DNA from: Isoetes taiwanensis
Taxonomy: Eukaryota > Streptophyta > Lycopodiopsida > Isoetales > Isoetaceae
NCBI GenBank assembly: GCA_021234155.1
Contig: JAJEKV010000038.1
Location: 14,143,559 to 14,207,558 of the forward strand
DNA length: 64,000 nt
Reading direction: 5' to 3'
Shown: positions 1-11,333 of the stretch, one piece after another
Layout: each line of letters begins with the position of its first letter
Position numbering within the stretch: position 1 is the first letter of the stretch
The notes under the pieces: generated by a model
Databases searched by the model: none
What the model saw: the letters and a program-made list of their open reading frames with translations, nothing else
Told to the model about the DNA's origin: nothing
Translations under genes and position numbers: made by a program

Positions 1-1022
1 CTCTAATCTGCAGATCTCTTAGCATTAGAAAGCCATGAATTTAGATTCTAGAATACAGAGGTTTCGTCCTTAGCACTTGGAAGCCATGATTTTGGTAGAG
101 GATTCTCGAATATAGATAATTTTTCCAGAGGATTTTAGAATACAAGGGTGTTTTTCGTGGGCCATGATTTTGCCAAGATGATTAAATTAAACGATTATTA
201 TTTCATGACAATAAACATGGCAAAGTCTTGTATAAATGGGACCTAAGAAATAGATTTAGGGTAGGTCGATCCTACCAACCATTTCGAAGATCAAGGGTAG
301 ATAGAATATATGTACTTGCATATAATCTAATATGGGAGACACTTTAGAAACAAGGAACAAACAACAACGAAGGAAGAATTTTCTTAGCCTGAACCAAAAA
401 AATGAAATCATATATCCTATAGCTTTTTTACAATCTTTTGTTGCACTTGTAATGCCTTTACTACATGTTGTGGACTCCGGATCCACTTATATTTTATGTG
501 CATATCCTATGGCGGGCCTATGGCCAATTTGGACCAATGTAGTATCCATAGACGTTAAAAACCCTATGTGTCTAACTTATTGCAGCATTGATGAACACCA
601 CTAATATAGTTTGTATATGTACTCATATTCATGCTGTTTAGCCTCTTTGAAACAATTGTTTGACTATTATACGTGAGAAGTTTGACTTGCACACTTTGTA
701 TACAATGACTATCAAACATTGTGCATGCAGCTTTAATGCTAATGCTCTGCAAGCAGATCTTCCGAGAATACTAATATGAAACTAGATTAATACATCAAAT
801 TCATGGCCAACATGGAAGAGCACGAAATGGAGACGATTCTGATTTATAGTACAATGAAAACATATGTTTTTGAAGTAACAACGTATGATTATATGACTAC
901 AGCAACATGGTAATTGCCCTGAGGAGGGTCATTTCGCCCAATAAAGGCTCCAGGCAAATAGGCCCGTGCACCGCCAAGTCTGGAGCCACGAGTGTGCCGT
1001 CGAGTGTGGCGGTATTACCGGT
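1..1022. other. intergenic, degenerate repeats, no gene
   Basis: No convincing coding region is seen. Bases 1-180 hold about three degenerate copies of a unit of roughly 60 bp that contains GCCATGATTTTG and TAGAATACA words. Short ORFs in both directions have no family signature. A relic of a LINE 3' end lies at about 485-560 and is listed separately. The segment ends at the copia insertion site. Confidence 0.5.
485..560 (+). repeat. relic of LINE 3' untranslated end
   Basis: The stretch with CCTATGGC, GGCCAATTTGG, ATCCATAGACGTTAAAAACC matches, with substitutions, the end of the LINE 3' UTR at 35350-35390 (CCCATAGGCCAATTGG, CCGTGGATGCTAAAAACC). In the better copies this sequence runs straight into a TATTC pentanucleotide tail; here the tail is gone. 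Seen by comparison within the window only. Confidence 0.45.
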
Positions 1023-1027
1023 GCCTT

Positions 1028-1395
1028 TATTAGAATTTTGAAGGTTCAGCACATAATGATAGGGCATGAAAGCTTGATTCTGCAATGCAGAGATTGCTAC
1101 AATTCAAGCTGTACATTAGAGTACATAGATGTACATTATATACATTGATGTACATTAGAGTACATTTTAGATACATTGATGTACATTAGACACATTAAAG
1201 TACATCATGTACATCACTGGCCTTTGGCCTTCTGTTTCCGACTATTGGCCCTTCAGTGCCATTTACTCCATGTATTTATAGAATTACACGGAATACACAA
1301 GGGGATTTGCTCCCATTCTATTATGGTTTCTGGTTTGCTTCACTTGATCTTGCAGGTTTGCACCAGTTCATGATAGCTGATACACTTTTCCAACA
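1028..1395 (+). repeat. copia 5' LTR
   Basis: Direct repeat of 5607-5956, ending CCAACA just before the primer site. It starts TATTAGAA where the 3' copy has TGTTAGAA, so the terminal TG is mutated to TA. Both LTRs contain several copies of a GTACATTAGA-like word. Relative to the 3' copy this LTR has small insertions, for example near 1055 and at the 3' end (TCATGATAGC against TCATAGC). Confidence 0.93.
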
Positions 1396-1397
1396 AT

Positions 1398-1409
1398 TGG
1401 TATCAGAGC
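1398..1409 (+). other. primer binding site (initiator tRNA-Met)
   Basis: TGGTATCAGAGC lies two bases after the 5' LTR. This is the standard plant copia/gypsy primer site complementary to the 3' end of initiator methionine tRNA, where minus-strand DNA synthesis starts. Confidence 0.92.
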
Positions 1410-1433
1410 AGGAAGATCATCTTGTCTTGTACA

Positions 1434-2109
1434 ATGACTAGCAGGTTTGGAGCTACTCTATTGAGCACTGTAGAAGTCTACAATGGTGGACCAGGATTTC
1501 AAGTGTGGAAAAATGCTGTAAAGCACATCTTGGAAGTCGAGGACCTCTGGGATCTGGTTGATCCAGACGGCGGTACAAATGTGAACATAAACACATTGAC
1601 AAGGTCAGTATCTGAAGTATCTGTTAACATGAGAATTAATGATGGTACAGGTCAGGCAAAAGCTGAAGGCAGCAATCTGGGAGGAGGAAGATCATTATAC
1701 TCAAAGGTCAAAGAAGCCCAGGGGATAATCTCTTGTAAGGTCAGTCCCACTATCAGGCAAACTAAGAAATTTAAGTCCAAGACAGATGTGGTCTTTTTTG
1801 CTGAAACATTTTGAAGAAAAGACATCATCACAAATTGATTTGCTCGAAAATGAATTAAGGGGACTAAAATTAAAAGAGGATGGGGATGTAGCAGAATTTT
1901 TCAATAAATTTGATAACATTATAGCTGACCTATCTGGAGCTGGTGTGAATGTGTCAGAACGAAGTCAAGTGTTACAGATCTCTAGGGTTGTTAATGAAAA
2001 TGAAAATCTTGCTCTATTTATTAGAAATATGAGTAAGACTAGGGAAGAAGCTGAAAACATTCTTAGAACAGAATTTGAACAAAAAAAAAATAATGAGAGA
2101 AGGAGATGA
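1434..2109 (+). pseudogene. copia gag, frameshifted
   Basis: ATG at 1434 follows the primer site and opens a Gag-like reading frame (VWKNAVKHILEVEDLWDLV) that runs to 1814. The Gag helical region then continues in another frame from about 1786 (LKHFEEKTSS, LENELRGLKL, RNMSKTREEAENILRTEF) to 2109. A further shift at an A-run near 2085-2095 leads into the zinc-knuckle frame. Gag would form the particle around the RNA. The middle of the first frame (about 1580-1780) matches no copia Gag that I recognise and may be rearranged. Confidence 0.8.
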
Positions 2110-5100
2110 GCCCGCTGAAATTTTGTTTGCTGGAAAAAGAGACAAAATCACATGCTATAACTGTCATCAGATTGGACACTTTAAAAATGAGTGCCCTAAG
2201 CTCCAAAAGAAGTTTAACTGCTATACTTGTGGAGGAAAAGGGCATGTGGCAGCAAAATGCCCCACTCCAAAAGATTATGGACGTGCCAAAAATCAAGGGT
2301 CTGCAATCAGAGGGGGAAGAGTAAACTCAAGCAGGGGACGAGGCAGAAAACCAGTTGGAGCTTATGTTGCTAAGGAAAAGGAGGAGAAAGATTCATCCGG
2401 GAATGAAGATGATGATGAGGTAATGGATGCTTTTGCTGTTATTGACAAAAACATAGATGCTAACAAATGTGATCCTCTAGTAGTTGATAGTGGAGCTGAA
2501 AGATCAGTAGTCCAATCAACTGATCTGCTCAAGAACTTAGCAACCACAAGTTCTAGAAGAATTCAAGTGGGAAATGGAAATCTTCAAGAAATCGAAGGGA
2601 AGGGGTTGCTGCAATTAGTAGATCTTGATGGAAATATTGTTGACATTGAGAATGTTCTATGTGTTCCTACAATCATAAAAAATCTGATTTCAGTCAGCCA
2701 GTTGGTAGATTTGGGTTATAGAGTTAACTTTGACTCAAAAGCTTGTTACATTTATCTTGGAAATGAATTGAAGTTTCTTGCAAAACGTTGTGGAAATTTG
2801 TTCCAAATGAATGACTCAATTTGCAACAGCTTGAATCTTTTAAATTCAGCTGAATTTGAGCTCTGGCATAACAGGTTGGCACATACACACTGTAATAATG
2901 TAAAATATCTTGCAAAGAAGGGATGGATCAAGTGCAATGATGTAAAGGCTGATAAATTCATGTGTGAAGGATGCATCCTAGGAAAATTAAATAGATTACC
3001 ATTCAAGCATTCAAAAACAAGATCTAAAGAAATTCTGGAACTAGTGCACACCGATCTGTGTGGTCCCTTGAATGTAAGGGGGAGAACAAATAAAAGATAT
3101 TTTATCTCCTTCATTGATGATCATAGCAAAAAAACCAAATGTTACCGTCTGGAAAGAAAATCCCAAGCATTGGCAGCATTCAAACAATATGTTACAGAAA
3201 TGGAAAGAGAAACAAGGAAAAAGCTAAGATGTATCCGATCTGATCGAGGAGGAGAGTACCTATCTGCCAAATTTAAGCATTTTTGTATTACTAATGGCAT
3301 CAAAAGGCAATTAACTTGCAGGTACAGCCCTCAACAAAACGGAGTAGCAGAAAGAAAGAACAGGACCATTATGGATGCAGTAAGATCAATGATCAAACAC
3401 AGTGGGCTGCCAAACTACTTATGGGAGGAGGCCTTGAAAACTGCAATCCTTGTACAAAACAGACTTCCATCTTCAAGCTTGAAAGGTAATGTACCAGATC
3501 TGATATGGTCAAAGGGAAATGAACAGATAAATTATAACATGTTTAAGACATATGGATGTCTGGTATATGCTCATGTTCCAAATGAATTGAGAAAGAAACT
3601 TGACAATAAAGCTGAGATAGGTTTTCTTGTTGGATATGATGAGGAAGCAAAGGGGTATAGAATCTATATCCCAGAAAGCAAGAAAGTAATAATAAGTAGA
3701 GATGTTTTATTTGATGAAGACACTCTGTACAAGGACAGATTTGGAAAAGGCAAAAAGGAAAAAGCTAGTACAGTGGACAAAGTTAAGCCAAATGTAGACA
3801 TTAACTCTGACCATGAAGCAGATGATGAATTAAACAGCAATAACCACAACACTGTGGCAGCAAATGATGAATCAGATGTGGAAAGTGATGGTATGCAAAA
3901 CAAAATACAAGAAGTGCCTATCAAAAGAAAGACACAAGCAGAGAAGCTGCTGGAAGAAGCTGGAATACAAACTGAAATGTATGGCAGAAATACATTTGGT
4001 AAAAGCAGACGAATTGAAAAACAAAATATGGAGCCAGATCAAATCATGGCAATTCTAGAGGATGTGATGATTCCCAAATCCTTTGAGGAAGCAATGGAAA
4101 GTAATGATAAGGAAAGATGGCTGAAAGCCATGCATGATGAACTGGACTCCTTTAAAGAAACCGAGACCTATGAATTGACAAAATATCCAGCAGAACACAA
4201 TGTAATAGGAAGTAAGTGGCTTTATAAAGTAAAAAAAGTAAACTCTGATGGAAGCAGAAGATACAAGGCACGCCTTGTAGCACAAGGGTATACTCAGGAA
4301 AAAGGAAGAGATTATGATGAAACATATTCTCCAATTGTTAAACTAACAAGCATAAGAATTTTATTGGCACTTGCAAATGCCTCAGATCTTGAACTGCACC
4401 ATATGGATGTAAAAACAGCATTTCTCAATGCAAAACTAGAAGAGAAGGTTTTTATGAATCAGGCCCCAGGCTTTGAACAAGGAAAAGACATGGTATGGAA
4501 ACTTAACAGGGCAGTATATGGGTTGAAACAATCTCCTCGAGAATGGTATCTTTGTATGGACAAATTAATCAAGGAGCAAGGTCTTGAGAAGCTCAAAAAT
4601 GATGGAAATCTTTATAGGTACAATTCTGGAAAGGATTTTTGCATCATAGCCTTGTATGTTGATAATTGTATTATGGCAGCAAACACTCTTCATGTGTTGA
4701 ATAAATGCAAAGAACTTCTGAAATCTAGATTTCAAATGTTGGATCTCGGAGAGCTAAGACAGTTTTTAGGAATAGAAGTGATCAGAAACAGGGAAAGAAA
4801 AATCCTGCAACTGAAACAGAGTATACACATTGAGAACATGCTCAAAAGGTTTAACCTGACTGAGGCATATCCTGCTAAAACTCCAATAGTACCAGGGCAC
4901 AGATTAACAGCAGAAACACATATTTCAGAAAAGGTTATTAGCCTTAATTGGGTGTCTACTATTTTTAGCTAATAATACAAGGCCAGACATCTCATATGTG
5001 GTTAATGTTTTGAGCAGAAGATGCCACAATCCAACAAAAGAGCATTGGATGGCAGGGAAGCGTGTTTTAAAATATTTAAAAGGCACTAAACATCATGGAA

Positions 5101-5620
5101 TTACTTATGACTCAAAAGATCTGACATTATAGCTTACAGTGATGCTGATTGGGGAGGAGACTTGTCTTGCAGAAAATCCACATCAGGCTATGCAATATTC
5201 CTAGATGGTGGTGTAATTGCTTGGAGAAGCAAGAAACAAAGTGCAATAGCTATGAGCTCAGCAGAAGCTGAATATGCAGCGTCATCCTTGGTGGCAAAAG
5301 AAATATCATGGTTGAGAAGACTACTTGATGAACTAAACTGCCAGCAAACAGGGCCAACTCAAATATTAACAGACAGTCAGAGCTGCATTGCCATTGTAAA
5401 AAATCCTATAGATCATGAACGCACCAAACACATTGAATTAAATATTCATTTCATCAGGGATCTGGCAGCGAAGAAGTATGTACAGATGCAATATGTCAAT
5501 ACAGCCCAGCAGATTGCAGACTTATTCACAAAAGCCTTACAAGAAAGCAAATTTCAGCAATTCAAGGCTGGCTTGAAAGTAGCAGAATTATGTGCTGTAG
5601 GAGGAGTGTTAGAATTTTGA
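2075..5620 (+). pseudogene. copia pol (PR-IN-RT-RH), active site altered
   Basis: One frame is open from 2075 to 4972 (965 codons). In order: two CCHC zinc knuckles (CYNCHQIGHFKNEC and CYTCGGKGHVAAKC, residues 27-62), aspartic protease (VVDSGA, D138), HHCC zinc site and integrase core (HTDLCGP, SPQQNGVAERKNR), then reverse transcriptase (MDVKTAFLNA, VYGLKQSPREWY). The RT catalytic box reads YVDN at 4655-4666 where copia enzymes have YVDD, so the second aspartate is lost. A shift near 4945 moves RT into another frame (LANNTRPDISYV), and another near 5127 returns to the first frame for RNase H (DADWGGDLSCRKSTSGY, SSAEAEYAA). Remains of an active polyprotein; now inactive. Confidence 0.93.
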
Positions 5621-5956
5621 AGGTTCAGCACATAAGGGCATGAAAGCTTGATTCTGCAATGCAGAGATTGCTACAATTCAAGCTGTACATTAGAGTACAT
5701 TATATACATTGATGTACATTAGAGTACATTTTAGATACATTGATGTACATTAGACACATTAAAGTACATCATGTACATCACTGGCATTTGGCCTTCTGTT
5801 TCCGACTATTGGCCCTTCAGTGCCATTTACTCCATGTATTTATAGAATTACATGGAATACACAAGGGGATTTGCTCCCATTCTATTATGGTTTCTGGTTT
5901 GCTTCACTTGATCTTGCAGGTTTGCACCAGTTCATAGCTGATACACTTTTCCAACA
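5607..5956 (+). repeat. copia 3' LTR with preceding polypurine tract
   Basis: Starts TGTTAGAATTTTG directly after the purine run at about 5599-5606 and ends TTTTCCAACA at 5956, followed by the target duplication GCCTT. Retains the normal TG...CA ends. A few nucleotides shorter than the 5' LTR because of indels. Confidence 0.93.
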
Positions 5957-5961
5957 GCCTT

Positions 5962-6479
5962 TACTGGAAAAATGCCCGATTCAACGCAATTACATGATGT
6001 AATGAGCATAGGGTTCATATTACAAACAAAAGTGTCGAGTCCAAATAGACAATGAGTACCTTCTTGAGCTAAGAAAATGACAACCTGCGTTCATATCATT
6101 TACACGACTCCACACAAAACAAACAAGATCTAAGAAACATGAAAACACACTTTTGGGCCACCGGAGGGCAACCCCACGTGTACAGCACCTTGTTTTTTGT
6201 AGTTGGATATATCTGAATTATCAAGCAATGAAAGCTCAAGCGATGGATCCAACACCGGAAGTGAAAATAGTATATCCAATACTAAAAATAAGGATGTTGA
6301 AATCGAAAGTGTTTGACCAAACTTTTCAATATTTCTTAGGTCATAGACTAAATAGTAAACAATTTATGTCCAGTGTTCTTATTGGACGTCAAAAACCAAT
6401 AATGATGTTGAAAATGCTTTTATATTTCGTAAACATTCCATGTTCAATGTTCTTTTTAGAAATTGTGAATTAATTATGA
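5962..6479. other. AT-rich intergenic, no gene
   Basis: Flank of the copia element. One open frame (6153-6473, plus) has no recognisable motif and composition like the surroundings, so I do not call it a gene. Confidence 0.4.
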
Positions 6480-7260
6480 TCAATTGTAGTTGCTTTTATC
6501 TTTTGACAATAATGTGACAAAAACAAAAAAACAATGCATGACACCAAAGTGATGAAAATATGACAATAAAATGAGAAAGTATTGACTATGATGGTGTCAG
6601 AAAAGAATAACAAACAAATGATATAAAGTTGACAAAAAAATGACAAAAAGGGGTCAATATATAAAAAATGACAAAACATATGGCAAATAGATGACAACAT
6701 TGTGTCAAAAAAATGAGTTAAAATACGACAAAAAGGTGACTAAAAATTGACAAAAAATGTGACAAAAACCTATCTAAATATGCTAATAGATGACAATAGC
6801 AATGCTTAAAATATGATCAAAAGATGACACAGAATTGTCAAATAAGTGACAAACATGAACTAAAATATGTCAAAATACATGATAAAAGTGCCAAAAGCAA
6901 CTTAAAATATGACAATAGGTTCCAAAAAATTGCCAAAAAAGTGATAAGAAATGATCTATAATATGACAAAATAAGTGCCAAAGAATTGCTAAACAAATGA
7001 TAAGACATCGTCTAAAATATGACACAATATATGATAATAAATTGCCAAAAATTAACCTAAAACAAAATAGGTGTCAAAATTTTTCCCAGAAAAGTGACAA
7101 AAGAATGTTATAAAATATGACAAAATAAGTGTAAAAAATTTGACAAAAAGGCGACAAAAACTGACGATGTATCGTTACTATTTTTTGACATCTTTATGGT
7201 CACATTTTTGTCATTTCTCTGGAATTTGCAGTAGTCTACAAAGTGACAATAACGCTGACA
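6480..7260. repeat. degenerate TGACAAAA-type array
   Basis: For about 780 bp the sequence repeats short words of the form (A)TGACAAAA(A/T), ATATGACAATA, GTGACAAAAA, at irregular spacing of roughly 9-14 bases, with many substitutions. Both exact and decayed units are mixed, so this is an old expanded short-period satellite. No coding is seen. Confidence 0.75.
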
Positions 7261-8119
7261 ATAAACGCATGTTCTCTTGTCTATCTTGGAATGGTCAAGT
7301 GGATGAGTAGAGGGAGGTGTTGTCTTGTTCCATCCTCTAGGGCACCTATATACAATGAAGCAGTAATATCACTATCAAGATATAACATAACAGTATAATG
7401 TGATCTAATAAGGTGGCACTATCCATCCATCACATATCATGGAACAACAACATGCTAACTAGCATACATTGGGCTCCTACCTAAACTTCCTCAATGAGAA
7501 GACTGATCAACGGCTAGGGCCTCCAAACATCAACAAATAGAGTTATGGCACTGGCGTTGGCTGGCGTAGAACATTGGCTAGGATTGACCACTCCATCCAC
7601 CCCCATGCATACGTTGTCGTTCAATGACGCAGGATGGGATCATTTATCCCATCTGGTAGGCATCATGCCAATGGCAGATGACTAGAGGGCGACGATTTCC
7701 GTACTCGACTTATCCGCTGAGATGAGGCATCATCTAGGAGGTGTCGAATTTATATTCTACCCACACGCAGTGTAGACTATTGAACCATCATCCAATTAAA
7801 TTGGGATTATGTCAACTCCAAAATCACGCCAACCTGCTATTGTCTTCTAGGGGGTTTTTGTTTTTTTTAACCTTTTTTTTTGGACTTCAAAAATAACATA
7901 AGGTTGCGATTCACGTGTGACTTTTCATATTCGAATTGAAATATGCAGAAATGAAGAGCAAGTTGCTAACATAGATGAGACCAAAATTGCTTGCTCGATA
8001 GATGATAATATTAGGTTTGATAACAACAGATTGCATTATTTGCGAGGCAATTCCAGACTCGAAATTATCGATACGTGGCACAAATATCATACAAAAATAT
8101 CATATATTCCAATAAAACA
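7261..8119. other. intergenic, no gene recognised
   Basis: Mixed-composition sequence with no family signature in any frame. It lies downstream of the minus-strand methyltransferase/phosphatase relic, whose last recognisable stop is at 8120. Confidence 0.4.
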
Positions 8120-8758
8120 TTAAGGGATCAATCCATGTTTTTCCACGTGTTTAACAAGGTGTGGTTCCATGTCAGCCGTTCTATCCAGTTGTGGGTACGA
8201 ATCTAACACTTCACCCACCGTCTTCCCCATAGCCAAATTATGCATAATAGACACAAACTTCACCAGAAAATCATCTGTCACAAAGTTTTTTGGATCGTAA
8301 GATGGTGGATTCAGGGCCTGCGTTTGATTGTAGAAGCATTTGAGAGCATCATCATCCACTATGATTATATCATCCTTATTCTCGATACCAAGTTCGTCCA
8401 TCATGTTACTCAAGTGTTTGATGAAGATAGGCTTGCTGTTGGATCCTTGGGATTAGTGAACTTCACACATTTGTTTACGATCCCAAAGGGTCAACCAATG
8501 TCTACGCATTTCCCCCAATGCCTCCAAAGTATCCTTGATGTTCCTTAGTTCCATGGATGACCAAATACCAACTCGAAATAACCTGAATGCCTCGTCTAGC
8601 ATCTCCTTCAAGTGCGGCCGCGGATAGATCCACTTGGTGTTTGATTCTCTTGGTGTCTACGATGAAACCGTACTCTAGCCACTTTATTTTTCGGAAAAGT
8701 CTTGCAAAGGACTCCGTTTAGGTCGAACACCACAACCTTCTTAGAAATGCAATGGAAG
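8120..8758 (-). pseudogene. last exon: FCP1/NIF-like HAD phosphatase domain
   Basis: Read on the minus strand, the exon opens after an inferred acceptor (TTTCAG) with KKVVVFDLNGVLC, the position of the HAD nucleophile motif. It continues with WIYPRPHLKEML, RVGIWSS, TLWDRKQMC, KFTNPKDP, KPIFIKHL and IIVDDDALKC, ending at a stop at 8120. This series matches FCP1/NLI-interacting-factor type phosphatases, which remove phosphate from proteins such as the RNA polymerase II tail. The usual DxDxT signature reads DLNGV (8710-8724), so the second acidic residue is absent and catalysis is doubtful. At least three frameshifts or stops (for example near 8695, 8640 and 8455) break it. The last part is open from 8413. 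Confidence 0.68.
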
Positions 8759-8813
8759 CTGAAACATCAAACATGTATCCGGTCAGCAAGATACGATAAC
8801 ACAAACAATACAA

Positions 8814-8947
8814 ACGCGCCAAGCGTGATTTGAAATAGTCATAACCAAATCGCGCTCGGCGTGATTTAGTTTGACAACGAAAAATAATCAAAGCACGCTT
8901 GGCGCGATTTAATTCAAAGGTAATACAAATTAAATTACGCGTGGTGC
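8814..8947. repeat. intronic palindrome array A (4 motifs)
   Basis: Four near-palindromes with ACGC(C/T)NNGGCGTG-like cores lie at about 8814, 8850, 8893 and 8937, inside an inferred intron at 8759-8969 (minus-strand donor GTATGG, acceptor TTTCAG). The motifs are embedded in AT-rich sequence and spaced about 36-44 bp. Same motif as the arrays at 11022-11296 and 12530-12580. Confidence 0.7.
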
Positions 8948-8969
8948 TATTTCGTGGGCAAGGCCATAC

Positions 8970-10979
8970 CTATCATCTTCAGTTTCGCTGCCGTCATCGG
9001 CGTCATTCTCCCCTTCGCCACCCTTAATCTTCGTCTTCTTCTGACTGTTAGAATTGTTATTTTCTATTAGTTCATTGCGTCCTCCTTCTGGCCCGACATT
9101 ATTTTACTATTGATTTGGCAAACTTTGTGAATCACTAGAGCCGCCTTCGTTGCCTTCATTTTCGGTTTTCCCTGTCAATTACTTCATTGTTAACTGTGAA
9201 TCTACTGTTGTTGCATCATCACCCATAATGTGGGCAAAAATATTCCCTAAGTTCGCCGCCATCACAGTACTTTGAGCAGCCAGTTTAGCAGCTATTTGTT
9301 CATTACTGCTTTCCTTATCAGGCTGCAGATTACTAGGTCCCTCACCAGAAGCAACGTCCACTTTCGAATTGGACAAGTCTACGAGACTTTTGATTGCTGA
9401 TGATTTCAGGTTGCCATAAGGGCCTTTAGGAGACTTGGCAAGCACATGCATGAGGAATGGTTCAAGAAAGTCTTTGGCCTGCTCATCACTCACAAAGCAG
9501 TGACATCTTCTTGCACCCATAAGAGCCTCTCGGGCAATATAACCTCCAACATGAAGCTCCAAGCGAGGTTGTATCAATTGGAGCAAATGCCTCGGACGAG
9601 GTAAGCAGCCATAGGCGGGGAAATCCATTTTTATTTAAGGGGCCCTTCTCCTTAGTTTGTAGCTCGTGCTTGATTTCCCCACTTAGGAGGGGTCCGATCC
9701 TCATCCTCTTGACTCATCATCATTTCGGACCGATCCCGATCCGTATGAAAGAATATAGTTCTTAAGTCTGGATCATCTAGAAGAAAACATTCCCATGCAC
9801 TGCTATTGTCACCCTTGGCCTTAGCAATATCATATTCGTCGTCTGATAGCATGGCTATCATAATGAAGATCACATGTGCCATCTTTCGTGCTGTTCGCAG
9901 CTCATTATCCTTAACATCATATACTAGGCATCCCTCCCTAATAACATTGAGGCACTCTAGATCATGAGCAGCGGATAGTGCATGCAGATGTGACTCACCT
10001 GAAGGACAAACGATGACAATAGTGAAGGACCTCTCAGTTGTCAATCCTATACAGCTGGTAAAGAAGCTGCTGTAGTCCTTCTGGTTCATGCCCATATCTC
10101 CTCCCACCCCTGCTGTCCAACACAAAGAGTGATATATTTTTAAGGCCAGAAGTTGATTCTGGCAAGAGACCTTTGTACCCAATGGAGACTGAATACTGGA
10201 CAGCGTCGTCTTCTCCAGTAATCTTCTTCACAAAGGCCACTTTTCTTCTCAACTCAGCCAGTACCTTAGGGGGTAGAGTCTCCTTATGTTTTGTATTTTT
10301 AGCCTTCCAATTCTTTAGGAAGTCCTTTGACCAGAATACAAACTTCTTGATGTCATCATTACTGACCTTGTATTTGTCCAGCAATCCAATTTCAGATAAT
10401 GCCACATCCCCCGATAGCCTTTGTAACTCAGCTCCTACAGCTGACTTCATTGTACGTACATCCTTTACATGGCTGCAGCACTCAACGAAGGACATCCTAT
10501 CCTTGGTGAAAGCACCCTTCTTGTATAAGACTTCCTTCTTTAAGCATTGGTCTAAAACCCAAATGGTCTCAGCGTCGTCTAGCCCCTGAGTCTTTCTCAT
10601 CTCTGTCACATTCAAGTCAAATATGCTTACATCAACAGGAGGCACCCTACCTATAGTGTCTGGCAGCTTCCCTTGTGCATAAGCGTCCCAGAATTCATTC
10701 CACTTGAGCCATCTTTGCCTCCTTACAAAACACAATCTTATACGAGTCTGTTGGTCGACTCTTTGGATGAGCTTTCGGAAAAGGATCTGCAATGTCATCA
10801 CCACCTTTTTTTCTTTGATCTTCTTGCGGTCTTCTTCTTCTCTGTATAATTATGCGGCGACAGAGTCCGCTCCGGCGCAGCTTGAATGCCTCGGACTTTG
10901 ACCCATACATGCGGTGGGCAATGGGCAGCCATATTCCACCCATTGTTGGTGGCGTGGGCGCAGTTGTTCAACGTATGGA
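8970..10979 (-). pseudogene. DNA methyltransferase-like exon (N4/N6 class beta), decayed
   Basis: Minus-strand coding is spread over several frames. Open parts are 10943-10695, 10804-10034, 10182-9652 and 9628-9179. The order is an N-terminal region with DSYKIVFCKEAKMA and NEFWDAYAQGKLP; then GLKNISLFVLDSRGG at about 10117, where a DPPY motif would be expected; MGMNQKDYSSFF; SFTIVIVCPSG; NDNSS/WECF; FAPIDTT; and ELHVGGYIAREALMGARRCH near 9550, resembling the AdoMet-binding motif. Catalytic box before the AdoMet motif is the beta-class order of N6-adenine/N4-cytosine methyltransferases. An acidic tail (GGEGENDADDGSETEDD) leads to the donor at 8969. Frameshifts, stops at about 9090-9095, and DSRG for DPPY argue it is dead. 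The family call rests on motif order and remembered similarity, not a search. Confidence 0.5.
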
Positions 10980-11021
10980 CTGCAATAGTACAGACATTGA
11001 ATCAGTATCATAGAATAGAAA

Positions 11022-11296
11022 CACGCCGGGCGCGATTTGAATAGAATTGATCAAGAGAAAAATCACGCCTGGCGTGAAATGAATAAAGTTACTAATGCAA
11101 TCCACGCCAGGCATGCTTTAAAATCAAATCAATTCCACGCCCGGTGTTTTCAAATCAACAATTCACGCTGGCGTGTTTGGTTGATTTTGAAAACACGCTG
11201 GCGTGAATTGAATTTTGGAATTGGTTTGATTTGAAAACACGCCTGGCGTGAATACAATTTATGAAACCAGGTAGATTTGAAAACACGCCTGGCGTG
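11022..11296. repeat. intronic palindrome array B (8 motifs)
   Basis: Eight motifs, CACGCCGGGCGCG, CACGCCTGGCGTG (three exact copies), CACGCCAGGCATG, CACGCCCGGTGTT and CACGCTGGCGTG (twice), sit at about 11022, 11064, 11103, 11136, 11164, 11194, 11238 and 11284, spaced 28-46 bp. Flanks are also shared (TTGAAAACACGCCTGGCGTGAAT). The array fills an inferred minus-strand intron, 10980-11333 (donor GTAACT, acceptor TTGCAG), between coding blocks. Confidence 0.8.
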
Positions 11297-11333
11297 AATA
11301 TTAAAATGCATTGGAATAGATGCAGTTAGTTAC

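Larger units (their letters stand above)
1028..5956 (+). mobile_element. Ty1/copia LTR retrotransposon, complete but inactive
   Basis: Two LTRs of 368 and 350 bp bracket a gag-pol region in the order zinc knuckles, protease, integrase, reverse transcriptase, RNase H, which is the Ty1/copia order. The element is flanked by the 5-bp target duplication GCCTT at 1023-1027 and 5957-5961. A tRNA-Met type primer site follows the 5' LTR and a purine run AGGAGGAG precedes the 3' LTR. The 5' LTR begins TA instead of TG. Coding is broken by at least four frameshifts and the RT active site is altered, so it cannot move by itself. The LTRs remain similar but differ by several small indels, so the insertion is not very recent. 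Confidence 0.95.

Noticed and set aside
332-604. 90-codon plus ORF near the left edge
   Set aside because: Overlaps the LINE 3' UTR relic and has no family features.
11022-11296. CRISPR-like array of regular repeats
   Set aside because: The repeats are 13-bp palindromes with AT-rich, mutually similar linkers of varying length inside a plant intron. There are no cas genes and no unique spacers of constant size.
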